DNA of 64,000 nt. It comes from Mesonia aestuariivivens (lineage in GTDB: Bacteria; Bacteroidota; Bacteroidia; Flavobacteriales; Flavobacteriaceae). The position numbers were made by a program, and so were the translations under genes. The notes under the pieces were generated by a model. That model did no database searches and had not been told where the DNA came from. It worked only from the letters and a program-made list of their open reading frames with translations. Position 1 is the first letter of the stretch, and each line of letters starts with the position of its first letter. Below are positions 45,768 to 53,458 of the stretch, piece by piece. The DNA is taken from contig NZ_JAHWDF010000001.1 in assembly GCF_019311235.1 (NCBI RefSeq), positions 62,001 to 126,000 of the forward strand. Direction: 5' to 3'.

Positions 45768-45801
45768 AAAAAAAGCTGAATAATTCTATTCAGCTTTTTT
45801 T
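45768..45801. terminator. Strong bidirectional terminator, carbonic anhydrase / cvpA
   Basis: Fifteen bases (45768-45782) pair perfectly with 45787-45801 around ATTC, with A7 and T7 at the two ends, so it works on both strands. The stop codon of cvpA is inside its right edge. Confidence 0.9.
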
Positions 45802-46312
45802 ATACGTTTAGTTTTTCTTTAGTTTCTTCAATGCCTTTAAGTACAGGCGGTAAAATAATTGGAGCTACTTTTTTAATTGGTTCAAATAATACAGACTCTT
45901 CAAATTTTTCTTCACTTATAAAACTAATATTCTTATTTAATCCTTCGGTAAACATTAAAGCTACACTCAAGATAAAAGCAAATTTTATAAGTCCGAAAAC
46001 ACCTCCTAAAATACGGTTAACAATACCTAGAGCGATAACTCCTGCTAATTTGGTAAGTAATTTTCCTGCCAATATAATAAGTATAATAATAAGAAGAAAT
46101 GTAAGTGCAATCCCTACTATTTGAATATACTCTTCATCCCAAGAAACATATTTTGTTAGCAAATCTATCGCGTAATACGAAAAGTGAATGGCGCCATAAA
46201 CTCCTGCAATTAATGCAATAAGAGAAGCAAGTTCAATAATTAAGCCGCGCATCACTCCGCGAGCAAAACCTAAAACGAGAATTACGATAATAATAATATC
46301 TACTAGATTCAT
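45800..46312 (-). CDS. CvpA-family membrane protein
   Basis: A 170-residue inner-membrane protein with four hydrophobic helices (about 3-18, 25-45, 65-88 and 103-120). The start (MNLVDIIIIVILVLGFARGVMRG) and the Arg/Gly pattern fit CvpA (colicin V production) proteins. It has a -7 box (minus-strand TATATTTG, 46318-46325) only five bases before its ATG. Convergent with carbonic anhydrase. Function in most bacteria is unclear. Confidence 0.85.
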   Translation of the reverse strand: MNLVDIIIIVILVLGFARGVMRGLIIELASLIALIAGVYGAIHFSYYAIDLLTKYVSWDEEYIQIVGIALTFLLIIILIILAGKLLTKLAGVIALGIVNRILGGVFGLIKFAFILSVALMFTEGLNKNISFISEEKFEESVLFEPIKKVAPIILPPVLKGIEETKEKLNV

Positions 46313-46317
46313 AAAAG

Positions 46318-46325
46318 CAAATATA
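46318..46325 (-). promoter_or_regulatory. Candidate -7 box for cvpA (near-leaderless)
   Basis: Minus-strand TATATTTG matches TAnnTTTG and ends five bases before the ATG, so transcription would begin at or near the start codon. Divergent box at 46350 is 24 bases away. Confidence 0.45.
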
Positions 46326-46349
46326 ATTATTTTGAAATAAGAAGTTGAT

Positions 46350-46357
46350 TATCTTTG
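46350..46357 (+). promoter_or_regulatory. Candidate -7 box for the 46363 gene (near-leaderless)
   Basis: TATCTTTG matches TAnnTTTG and ends five bases before ATG 46363, mirroring the cvpA box. The longer in-frame start at 46345 lies upstream of the box and is therefore rejected. Confidence 0.5.
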
Positions 46358-46362
46358 TGCTT

Positions 46363-46719
46363 ATGGCAAGAGATGAAGATTTAAAACAAAATTGGCAAAA
46401 AGTACAGCAAAAACTTTCAGACCAATTTGCAGAAGGAGATGTATTAGAATTAGATGCAATTATATATTTAATTGGCGTTCAAGAATTAGGGCAATTGCAC
46501 AGAAGATTTAAGAAAGATCAGAAATTAGATTTAATGCATATTGCTATTTGTAGATTGCTAGAACCTTATGGATATTATGAGTTTGATTATGTAGATGAAG
46601 AAGGATGGCCGCACTATAAAATAATCGAGCAATTACCTAATCTAAAAGCAGGAGAACAAGCCGTGATGATGAAAGAAGCAATCGTTCAATATTTTTTAGA
46701 AAAAGAATATATTGATTAA
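46363..46719 (+). CDS. Conserved-looking protein of unknown function
   Basis: A 118-residue acidic cytoplasmic protein. No domain recognised. It is mostly helical with a central RRFKKDQKLDLMHIAICRLLEPYGYYEF segment (given in part by position about 45-72), a WPHYK motif and a long C-terminal helix. The ATG at 46363 is supported by the -7 box just before it. The membrane-hydrolase gene begins directly after its stop (TAAATG), so they should be translated together and may act together. Confidence 0.7.
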   Translation: MARDEDLKQNWQKVQQKLSDQFAEGDVLELDAIIYLIGVQELGQLHRRFKKDQKLDLMHIAICRLLEPYGYYEFDYVDEEGWPHYKIIEQLPNLKAGEQAVMMKEAIVQYFLEKEYID

Positions 46720-47415
46720 ATGAGTCTATTTTTAAAAGCATTAAATTTCCCTAACGATAGTGGTCCTATTTATAGAGAAACCTTAGCAGGAAGGCTTCCG
46801 GTAGAGCCTTTTAATACGTTTAGCAATATATTGTTTTTATCAATAGTGATTTATTTTTCTTTAAAGGTTTATAAAAATGTAAAGCAGCAAGCTTTTTTAG
46901 CTTTTGCTTTGCCCGTCTTACTAATAGGTTTTATAGGCGGTACGATATATCACGCAACCCGAAGTCATGAAATTTGGTTGTTAATGGACTGGGTGCCTAT
47001 TGTAATTCTTTGCCTTTCAGCCTCTATTTATTTTACGTTTAAAGACGGTGAAAACTCTCTGCAGAAATACGGCTTATTAGTTATAGTTTTACTTTTGTTG
47101 TTTGGTGTAGAACTTATTAATTGGCCCAACCAATTAGGCACCTCAATAGGTTATATTTCAACTGCAATAGGCTTATTGTTGCCTATGTGCATTTACTTAG
47201 TAAAAACAAATTTTATTTACGGTAAATATATTTTATTCGCATTGCTTTCATTTTCTGCTGCTATAAGCTTTAGAATTATAGACCAGCGTTTAGATTTATT
47301 TGAAATGGGAACACACTGGTTATGGCACAGCTTCGGAGCGATTTCAGTTTTCTTTTTAATGCAATACATCTACAAAGATCGTTTGCATTTATCTTCTAAA
47401 AATATACCAAGTTAA
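46720..47415 (+). CDS. CREST-superfamily (ceramidase-like) membrane hydrolase
   Basis: A 231-residue membrane protein with about seven helices. It carries the spread-out pattern of the CREST superfamily (alkaline ceramidases, PAQR, PGAP3 relatives): Glu29 then NTFSN (32-36), His78 (GGTIYHATRS), Asp90 (LLMDWVP) and HWLWH with His199 and His203 in the last helix. These residues bind zinc in ceramidases. EPFNTFSN is especially like the ceramidase branch. Bacteroidota make sphingolipids, so amide hydrolysis of a lipid is plausible but unproven. Directly joined to an unknown upstream gene. Confidence 0.72.
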   Translation: MSLFLKALNFPNDSGPIYRETLAGRLPVEPFNTFSNILFLSIVIYFSLKVYKNVKQQAFLAFALPVLLIGFIGGTIYHATRSHEIWLLMDWVPIVILCLSASIYFTFKDGENSLQKYGLLVIVLLLLFGVELINWPNQLGTSIGYISTAIGLLLPMCIYLVKTNFIYGKYILFALLSFSAAISFRIIDQRLDLFEMGTHWLWHSFGAISVFFLMQYIYKDRLHLSSKNIPS

Positions 47416-47442
47416 AAAACTTCAAATAGTGTTCTATTTTCT

Positions 47443-47450
47443 TAACTTTG
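47443..47450 (+). promoter_or_regulatory. Candidate -7 box of pheS
   Basis: TAACTTTG matches TAnnTTTG and lies 22 bases before ATG 47473. No hairpin leader or T-box is visible between. Confidence 0.4.
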
Positions 47451-47472
47451 CTGCTTTATAAGTTGAAGAAAA

Positions 47473-48495
47473 ATGGTAGATAAGATTAAAAATTACATTG
47501 CTGAAGTCGAAAAATTCTCAGCCTCAACGCAGGAAGAAGTAGAAAACTTTAGAATCAAATTTTTAGGGCAAAAAGGAATCTTAAAAGAGTTTTTTGCTGA
47601 ATTTAAAAACGTTCCCAATGAATCTAAGAAAGAGTTTGGGCAAACGATAAATCAGTTAAAAAATGCAGCTCAAGATAAAGTAAGCCAACTTAAAGAAGAG
47701 TTGGAAAGCAAGCTTGAGGAGAAAGGCGTTTACGGCGATTTAACTCGTCCTGGAGAACCTATTGAAATAGGTTCGCGTCACCCAATATCTATTGTTAAAA
47801 ATCAAATTATAGAAATCTTTTCTAACATAGGGTTTAATGTTTCTGAAGGACCCGAGATGGAAGATGATTGGCATAATTTTACAGCGTTAAACTTGCCAGA
47901 ATATCATCCTGCCAGAGATATGCAGGATACCTTTTTCATTCAAACCGATCCTGAAGAAATTTTGCTGAGAACACATACTTCTAGCGTTCAGGTGCGATAT
48001 ATGGAAAACAATAAGCCGCCAATTAGAACCATTTCTCCTGGAAGAGTATTTAGAAACGAAGCAATTTCTGCGCGTTCACACTGTATATTTCATCAGGTAG
48101 AAGGTTTATATATCGACAAAGGCGTTTCGTTTGCAGATTTAAAGCAAACTTTGTTATATTTTACCAAGCAACTTTTTGGGAAATCTAAAATTAGACTTCG
48201 ACCTTCATATTTTCCATTTACAGAGCCCAGTGCTGAGGTAGATATTTATTGGGGATTAGAAACAGAAACAGATTATAGAATCACCAAAGGCACTGGTTGG
48301 TTAGAAATTATGGGCTGTGGTATGGTAGACCCTAATGTGCTTAAAAACTGTAATATAGATCCAAATGAATATTCTGGTTTTGCATTTGGTATGGGTATCG
48401 AACGTATTGCAATGTTACTGTATCAAATTGGTGATATTCGAATGTTTTATGATAACGATGTTCGTTTTTTAAATCAATTTAAATCAGTTTTATAA
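47473..48495 (+). CDS. pheS: Phenylalanyl-tRNA synthetase alpha subunit
   Basis: A 340-residue class II synthetase subunit charging tRNA-Phe. The N-terminal coiled coil (about 1-90) binds tRNA; the catalytic core has motif 2 ([19 protein letters not shown], about residues 190-208), [14 protein letters not shown] (about 248-262) and motif 3 [14 protein letters not shown] (about 297-310). Length and motifs are complete. pheT is not in the window, as expected in this group where the subunits are often unlinked. Followed closely by two small genes. Confidence 0.97.
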   Translation: MVDKIKNYIAEVEKFSASTQEEVENFRIKFLGQKGILKEFFAEFKNVPNESKKEFGQTINQLKNAAQDKVSQLKEELESKLEEKGVYGDLTRPGEPIEIGSRHPISIVKNQIIEIFSNIGFNVSEGPEMEDDWHNFTALNLPEYHPARDMQDTFFIQTDPEEILLRTHTSSVQVRYMENNKPPIRTISPGRVFRNEAISARSHCIFHQVEGLYIDKGVSFADLKQTLLYFTKQLFGKSKIRLRPSYFPFTEPSAEVDIYWGLETETDYRITKGTGWLEIMGCGMVDPNVLKNCNIDPNEYSGFAFGMGIERIAMLLYQIGDIRMFYDNDVRFLNQFKSVL

Positions 48496-48496
48496 T

Positions 48497-48667
48497 ATGA
48501 AAAAGATAGGCTTCTTTATTTTAGCAATCATTGTATTGGGGGTCATTTTATATGTCACCTTCGTGATTGCACTATTAAAAATAACCATTGGTTTAATATT
48601 ATTAGCAGTTGCTGTGATTTTATTTGCAATAGCCTATCAAAAGATTAAACATCGTTTAGAAGATTAG
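48497..48667 (+). CDS. Small two-helix membrane protein downstream of pheS
   Basis: A 56-residue frame starting with ATG one base after the pheS stop (MKKIGFFILAIIVLGVILYV...). Two hydrophobic segments (about 4-20 and 27-45) are followed by a basic tail (YQKIKHRLED). Position, codon use and tight fit between pheS and the next gene (two bases) support a real gene. Function unknown; no family recognised. Confidence 0.65.
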   Translation: MKKIGFFILAIIVLGVILYVTFVIALLKITIGLILLAVAVILFAIAYQKIKHRLED

Positions 48668-48669
48668 AT

Positions 48670-49065
48670 TTGAAAGAAGATATTAAAATTCCAGAAGTTG
48701 CAGGCGTTTATTTAGTAGCTGTTAATCAGTTTAATAAAGATCATAGAACTTACGATTGGTATGCTTACCTTATTAATGAAAATAATTACCCATTAGAGAC
48801 CGTTTTAATTGTCTCTAATGGTTACGATAAGAAAGATAAGACCTCTACAATGCGTCACACCTTAAAAGTGCTAGGTGCTAAATCTTTTGCAAAAGTTGAA
48901 TACTTAGAGCCAAATGTGTTAAAACTCAATAATGAATTCTCTATAAGCTTTTTTGCTGAAGGAAAAATGTTGCATAAAAACTTCATTTTTAAGAAAAATA
49001 CGATAGCTGAATCAAATGCTAAAAAAATACCTCTAATGGAAGAAGACGGCATATTAGCTAAATAA
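48670..49065 (+). CDS. Conserved protein linked to pheS, unknown
   Basis: A 131-residue soluble protein begun by TTG at 48670 (no in-frame ATG near). From memory, relatives in Flavobacteriia are often labelled phenylalanyl-tRNA synthetase alpha subunit, an error spread from the neighbour pheS; this protein has no synthetase motif. Visible features: WYAYLINENNYPLETVLIVSNGYD (in part, about 30-52), TSTMRHTLKVLGAKSFAKVEYL (about 59-80), and a closing IPLMEEDGILAK. It ends one base before the convergent EamA gene. Function unknown. Confidence 0.75.
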   Translation: MKEDIKIPEVAGVYLVAVNQFNKDHRTYDWYAYLINENNYPLETVLIVSNGYDKKDKTSTMRHTLKVLGAKSFAKVEYLEPNVLKLNNEFSISFFAEGKMLHKNFIFKKNTIAESNAKKIPLMEEDGILAK

Positions 49066-49066
49066 T

Positions 49067-49960
49067 TTATTGTTTTAGCTTTCTTATATTCATCACCACA
49101 ATAGATGCTAATATTAAGATAATGCCAAGCCACTGGTAAATAAGAACAGTTTCGTTTAGTAATAAATAAGCAGCCATCACAGCTACTGGCAATTCAATAG
49201 AAGTTATAATTACGCCTAATCCTACATTTATTTTTGGCATCCCTGTCGTCATTAATAAAGGAGGAAGTACCGTTCCAAACAATGCTAAAATGGGTCCCCA
49301 TTTAGTGAAAATAAGTAGATTAAAATTTTCGTTTAAGTAGGGTATAGATATAGCAGTAACTACTATAAGTCCGCCTAGCATCATCCATTTACTTCTGGTA
49401 ATGGAGGGTAATTCTTTTGCCACTGTGTTAGAGGTGTAGATAGTTACCGTATAAGAAAGAGCCGCTAATAATCCAAAAAGAATTCCTATAGGACTAAGTG
49501 TAATTTCATCAAAAAGAATATTTGTTGCTAATACAGTGCCTGTAAGAATAATTATGACGGCTAAGATTTTTAGAAAAGAAGGTTTCTCTTTAGTGAGAAA
49601 AGCATTAAAAACTACACCCATCCAAACACTTTGCATTAATAATACAATCCCTATAGATACTGATACATATTGTACAGCCAAGTAATAAAAAGTACTGGTT
49701 AATCCTAATGAGGTTCCTGCCAGCATTAGGTGAAGAATATTTTTCTTAGAAGCTTTTTCTGGAGCTTTTTTCTTTGTATATCCTTTATAGAAAAAATTAA
49801 TCACTACCAAACAGATAAAGCCTAATAGCATTTGGGAGAAGGTTACTTCATAGGTGTTATAACCTTCGCTGTAGGCTAATTTTACAAAAGTGGTAAGAAT
49901 TCCGTAACTCGCGGCTCCTAATGCAACAAGCATTCCGCCTAAAAGTGTTTTATTTTTCAA
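49067..49960 (-). CDS. EamA-family transporter (first of two)
   Basis: A 297-residue inner-membrane protein with ten helices in two EamA repeats (about 8-138 and 155-290), the drug/metabolite transporter fold. Start is TTG at 49960, which gives the usual N-terminus (KNKTLLGGMLVALGAASYG); the nearest ATG (49933) would cut into the first helix. It follows gpsA by 11 bases on the same strand and is probably co-transcribed. Substrate unknown. Confidence 0.9.
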   Translation of the reverse strand: MKNKTLLGGMLVALGAASYGILTTFVKLAYSEGYNTYEVTFSQMLLGFICLVVINFFYKGYTKKKAPEKASKKNILHLMLAGTSLGLTSTFYYLAVQYVSVSIGIVLLMQSVWMGVVFNAFLTKEKPSFLKILAVIIILTGTVLATNILFDEITLSPIGILFGLLAALSYTVTIYTSNTVAKELPSITRSKWMMLGGLIVVTAISIPYLNENFNLLIFTKWGPILALFGTVLPPLLMTTGMPKINVGLGVIITSIELPVAVMAAYLLLNETVLIYQWLGIILILASIVVMNIRKLKQ

Positions 49961-49971
49961 TGAAAATTATA

Positions 49972-50976
49972 TTAGTTGAGTTTATCGCTAAGCTTAGCGA
50001 AAATTTCTTTTGGGTTTTTCTGTTCGTAAAGAATTTGATAAACCGCATTAATAATTGGAGTTTTAGCCTTTTTCTTATTCTTAGCTATGTTAATGTTGTA
50101 GGCGCTTTTTGTAGCATAATAACCTTCGGCTACCATACTCATTTCCATTTGGGCACTTTTTACGGTGTAGCCTTTCCCAATCATATTTCCGAACATTCTA
50201 TTTCTACTAAATACAGAATAACCAGTCACTAACAAATCTCCTAAATAGGCAGAGTCGTTAATGTTACGTTTCATTTTGTACGTTTTCTTTATAAAACGCT
50301 TCATCTCTCTAATAGCATTACTCATCAATACACTCTGAAAGTTATCTCCGTAACCCAGTCCGTGAGCAATACCTGCTGCAATGGCGTAAATATTTTTGAG
50401 CATAGCTGCGTATTCTGTGCCTACTACATCTTCACTTGTTTTACAGTTAATGTAGTGACTACTTAAATGCTCAGCAAGAAAATCAGCATGAACTTCATTA
50501 GCGCAAGCGATGGTTAGGTAAGATAAACGTTCTAAGGCAACTTCTTCGGCATGACAAGGGCCTGTAATTACGCCAATATTTTCAAAAGGAATATTATAAA
50601 TTTTATGAAAATGTTCACCTACAATTAGACTCGTTTCTGGTACAATACCTTTTATGGCGCTAAAAATTACTTTATTTTCTAAAGAAGCGGTGAGTTCTTC
50701 TAATTCTGTTTTTAAAAAGGCAGATGGTATAACGAAGATTAAGTAATCTGCGTTTTCAACAGCTTCATTTATATTATTGGTAAGTAGTAGTTGATCATTG
50801 TTAAATTCAACAGAACTTAAGTAATTGGGGTTGTGATCTTCTTTACGTATATGTTCAATAGCAGTCTTATTGCGCATATACCAATAAATTTTATCTACAT
50901 TTTCGCACAACATTTTTGCAATAGCTGTAGCCCAACTGCCACCACCTAATACTGCAAATTTAGCGTCTCTATTCAT
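49972..50976 (-). CDS. gpsA: Glycerol-3-phosphate dehydrogenase (NAD(P)+)
   Basis: A 334-residue cytoplasmic enzyme that makes glycerol-3-phosphate from dihydroxyacetone phosphate for phospholipids. Nucleotide motif GGGSWATA (residues 11-18), VITGPCHAEEVA (about 137-148), the catalytic Lys in AAMLKNIYAIAAGIA (about 193) and the SVLMSNAIREM segment are typical. C-terminal end is Lys-rich. -7 box lies 21 bases upstream of the ATG. Confidence 0.96.
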   Translation of the reverse strand: MNRDAKFAVLGGGSWATAIAKMLCENVDKIYWYMRNKTAIEHIRKEDHNPNYLSSVEFNNDQLLLTNNINEAVENADYLIFVIPSAFLKTELEELTASLENKVIFSAIKGIVPETSLIVGEHFHKIYNIPFENIGVITGPCHAEEVALERLSYLTIACANEVHADFLAEHLSSHYINCKTSEDVVGTEYAAMLKNIYAIAAGIAHGLGYGDNFQSVLMSNAIREMKRFIKKTYKMKRNINDSAYLGDLLVTGYSVFSRNRMFGNMIGKGYTVKSAQMEMSMVAEGYYATKSAYNINIAKNKKKAKTPIINAVYQILYEQKNPKEIFAKLSDKLN

Positions 50977-50996
50977 AGCTGTTCTTTATTTAATAC

Positions 50997-51004
50997 CAAA
51001 GTTA
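50997..51004 (-). promoter_or_regulatory. Candidate -7 box of gpsA
   Basis: Minus-strand TAACTTTG matches TAnnTTTG, 20 bases before the ATG at 50976. No -33 TTG at usual spacing. Confidence 0.4.
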
Positions 51005-51124
51005 AAGCCTCTGAAGAATTTAAGGGGTTAAGATTTGATACTTTTAACATTCATTTTTCTATCTACAGGGCAATTATATAGAAAAGATATCGTTATTTAA
51101 ATAGATTTTTTGGTTGGTTATTTA

Positions 51125-51162
51125 GTAAAGCCGTTTTGTGAAAATTCACAGGGCGGCTTTAC
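51125..51162 (-). terminator. Two-stage hairpin at the end of nadD
   Basis: GTAAAGCCG (51125-51133) pairs perfectly with CGGCTTTAC (51154-51162); inside, TGTGAA and TTCACA form a second stem, separated by small internal loops. The nadD stop codon lies in the outer stem. There is no U-tract, so it may protect the 3' end of the mRNA as well as stop transcription. Confidence 0.55.
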
Positions 51163-51746
51163 AATTTATAGAAATTCATTTCATCTATATATTCCCAAAC
51201 TTTATGCGGAAGTAGCGGTGTGATTCTTTTTCCGTTTTTTACTGCGTTTCTTATAAATGTGCTAGAGATCTCCATAATAGGAGCATCGAGCTTTGTTATT
51301 TTTGGATGGTTTTGAAACTCATCTTTTAAAACAGCTGAAGTAATTCTTGGATATACAAAAACTTCAAAACGCTCTAGAATCACTTCATGGTTTTTCCATT
51401 TATGAAGTGTATTTAGATTGTCTTCACCCATAATTAAAGCGAAATTGTATTCAGGATATTTTTCTTCTAAATGAGCAAGTGTATTAACGGTATAATTAGG
51501 TTGTGGTAAACCAAATTCTATATTGCTAGGTTGTATATGGTCGTAGTCTTCTGTGGCTAGGTAAACCATTTCTAAACGATGATGATCTTCCAGCAATGTA
51601 CGTTTCTTTTTTAACGGATTGAGAGGAGTCACCACCATCCAAACTTCATCTAAATCTGAAAACTCAACCATATGGTTAGCAATCGCTAAATGTCCCATGT
51701 GTACGGGGTTAAACGTGCCAAAATATAAACCTATTTTTTTTTGCAA
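51159..51746 (-). CDS. nadD: Nicotinate-nucleotide adenylyltransferase
   Basis: A 195-residue cytoplasmic enzyme that forms nicotinic acid adenine dinucleotide in NAD synthesis. GLYFGTFNPVHMGHL (residues 6-20) holds the nucleotidyltransferase (T/H)xGH motif and ISSTFIRNAVKNG (about 159-171) the second signature. No ATG is available; TTG at 51746, six bases after the gmk stop, is the only start that keeps the full first strand. It is followed at once by nine A in a row, a slippage-prone tract. Last gene of the yicC-gmk-nadD operon. Confidence 0.95.
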   Translation of the reverse strand: MQKKIGLYFGTFNPVHMGHLAIANHMVEFSDLDEVWMVVTPLNPLKKKRTLLEDHHRLEMVYLATEDYDHIQPSNIEFGLPQPNYTVNTLAHLEEKYPEYNFALIMGEDNLNTLHKWKNHEVILERFEVFVYPRITSAVLKDEFQNHPKITKLDAPIMEISSTFIRNAVKNGKRITPLLPHKVWEYIDEMNFYKL

Positions 51747-51752
51747 AATCGT

Positions 51753-52325
51753 TTAATTATTTATGAAGTTTTTAACCAAATGATAAGACTCTTCAAGTGC
51801 TTTTTGCAAGTCATTATTTACAATAATAAAATCGAATTGCGGAGCCGTTGCCATTTCTATAGAAGCTTTGGCTACTCGCATATTAATACGATCTTCAGTT
51901 TCTGTTTTGCGCTTTTTTAATCTTATTTTTAGTTCTTCAATACTTGGCGGTTCTACAAAAACAGCTAATGTACGTTCTGGGTAAATGTGCTTAATGTCTA
52001 AACCACCCACCACATCAATATCAAAAACAACGTGTTTGCCTTGCTCCCAAATGCGTTCTACTTCTTTTTTTAGCGTACCATAAAAATTATCTCTATAAAC
52101 TTCTTCCCATTCTAAAAAATCGTCGTGTTTAATGTGGGTTTTAAATTCATCTAAAGACATGAAATAGTAATCTTCGCCATTTACTTCATTTTCTCTTGGA
52201 GCTCTAGAGGTTGCTGAAATTGAAAAATCTAGGTTTAAGTCTTCTTGTTTTAATAAATGCTGAACAATGGTTGTTTTACCAGAACCAGAGGGAGCAGAAA
52301 AGACAATAAGTTTACCTTCTATCAT
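51753..52325 (-). CDS. gmk: Guanylate kinase
   Basis: A 190-residue cytoplasmic kinase converting GMP to GDP. P-loop SAPSGSGKTT (residues 10-19), the GMP-binding region (ISATSRAPRENEVNGEDYYF, about 37-56) and the lid (RLKKRKTETEDRI, about 135-147) are intact. The gene directly follows yicC (no gap) and precedes nadD by six bases. Confidence 0.97.
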   Translation of the reverse strand: MIEGKLIVFSAPSGSGKTTIVQHLLKQEDLNLDFSISATSRAPRENEVNGEDYYFMSLDEFKTHIKHDDFLEWEEVYRDNFYGTLKKEVERIWEQGKHVVFDIDVVGGLDIKHIYPERTLAVFVEPPSIEELKIRLKKRKTETEDRINMRVAKASIEMATAPQFDFIIVNNDLQKALEESYHLVKNFINN

Positions 52326-53192
52326 TTAAAGTACGTTTAAAAGTTGTTCTTTTATTTTTTCTAACTCGTCTTTCATTTGTACTACGAGTTTTTGCATAGG
52401 GGCGAAGTTAGATTTACTACCAATGGTGTTAATCTCTCTACCTATTTCTTGACCGATAAAGGCTAATTTTTTTCCATTAGCGCCAGAAGAGTTTAGGGTT
52501 TCCATAAAATAACTTAAATGGTTTTCTAAACGTGTTTTTTCTTCGGTGATATCGTATTTTTCGATGTAGTATACCAATTCTTGCTCAAAACGATTTTCAT
52601 CAACACTTTCCTTCAGTTCTGCAATTCCTTTTTGCAAACGTTCTTTTACGCCTTCAATTCGTTCAGGATCTATTTGTATCACTTCTTTTAATAATTGCTG
52701 AAGTGTTTCTACACGAAGTAAGAAATCTTTTTCAAGAGCATTTCCTTCGGCAGTTCTAAACTCATTAATCTCTAATAAAGCTTCTGTTAGGCCTTGGTCA
52801 ATTGCGTTAAATTCAGATTCGTCTATTTCGTCACGTTCTGTTTTTAACGTATCTGGTAGACGCATGGCAATTGCTAGTAGAGATGCTTCGTCTGCAGTTC
52901 CGTTAGTAGGAATTTCTTTTAATTGCTGAAGGTATTTTTTTACCACTTCTGTATTTACAGAGGCTGTGGTAGCTTCTCCAGTAACTTCTACATACAACGA
53001 GAAATCTACTTTACCGCGAGAAAGTGATTTAGCAATTTTGTTTCTCAAATCTAATTCACGTTCTCGGTATTGAGAAGGCATCCGAGCATTTAAGTCTAAA
53101 TTTTTACTGTTTAGTGATTTAAGCTCGATTGTGATTTTCTTGTTGGGAAGCTCGATCATACTTTTCCCAAAACCCGTCATAGATTGAATCAT
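52326..53192 (-). CDS. YicC/YloC-family endoribonuclease
   Basis: A 288-residue protein. The N-terminus MIQSMTGFGKS and SLNSKNLDLNARMPS are YicC hallmarks, and the C-terminal DUF1732 (GANGKKLAFIGQEIGREINTIGSK, in part, about 245-265) holds the conserved metal-binding Glu residues. Recent work on relatives shows RNA cleavage. First gene of an operon with gmk and nadD. A -7 box lies 21 bases before the ATG. Confidence 0.93.
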   Translation of the reverse strand: MIQSMTGFGKSMIELPNKKITIELKSLNSKNLDLNARMPSQYRERELDLRNKIAKSLSRGKVDFSLYVEVTGEATTASVNTEVVKKYLQQLKEIPTNGTADEASLLAIAMRLPDTLKTERDEIDESEFNAIDQGLTEALLEINEFRTAEGNALEKDFLLRVETLQQLLKEVIQIDPERIEGVKERLQKGIAELKESVDENRFEQELVYYIEKYDITEEKTRLENHLSYFMETLNSSGANGKKLAFIGQEIGREINTIGSKSNFAPMQKLVVQMKDELEKIKEQLLNVL

Positions 53193-53213
53193 GCGTTTGT
53201 TTTAAAAGTTGCG

Positions 53214-53221
53214 CAAAGGTA
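53214..53221 (-). promoter_or_regulatory. Candidate -7 box of the yicC-gmk-nadD operon
   Basis: Minus-strand TACCTTTG matches TAnnTTTG, 21 bases before ATG 53192. No -33 TTG at usual spacing. Confidence 0.4.
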
Positions 53222-53273
53222 ATAAAAACAATAAAGTATCTAAGAACTTCACTGTATTTGATTTTTGCAATAG

Positions 53274-53392
53274 GGATAGCAGCGGTATCTTTTTTAGTGG
53301 CAACCTTAAAGGTTTTAGTAAATCGAAATTAACCTATCACTAAAAAAATACGAGCGTATAGCCCGGCCCGTTAGGGATTGCCCAACTCATAT
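53274..53392. repeat. Structured GC-capped extragenic element
   Basis: A 15-base arm GTATCTTTTTTAGTG (53285-53299) pairs with CACTAAAAAAATAC (53338-53351), only one C bulging. Outside are GGGATAGCAGCG (53274-53285) and GTATAGCCCGGCCCG (53356-53370) with GGGATTGCCC, much richer in GC than anything nearby. The loop holds AACCTTAAAGGTT (53302-53314), itself palindromic. No coding frame. It resembles a dispersed extragenic repeat or structured RNA; only one copy was seen in the window. Confidence 0.55.
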
Positions 53393-53433
53393 AAATTTCA
53401 TTTTAAAAACTATGCCTGCATAATAGATTTTAG

Positions 53434-53441
53434 TAGTTTTG
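53434..53441 (+). promoter_or_regulatory. Candidate -7 box of the thioesterase gene
   Basis: TAGTTTTG matches TAnnTTTG, 17 bases before ATG 53459. No -33 TTG at usual spacing. Confidence 0.4.
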
Positions 53442-53458
53442 TTTGAAAATGTTAAGCG

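Noticed and set aside
48670-49065. Second phenylalanyl-tRNA synthetase alpha subunit
   Set aside because: No class II synthetase motifs; the name comes from the neighbour pheS.
49985-50000. Perfect 16-base palindrome TCGCTAAGCTTAGCGA
   Set aside because: Lies inside the last codons of gpsA (KLSDK), no U-tract follows and the next gene starts shortly after; most likely coincidence, although a role between gpsA and EamA is not excluded.
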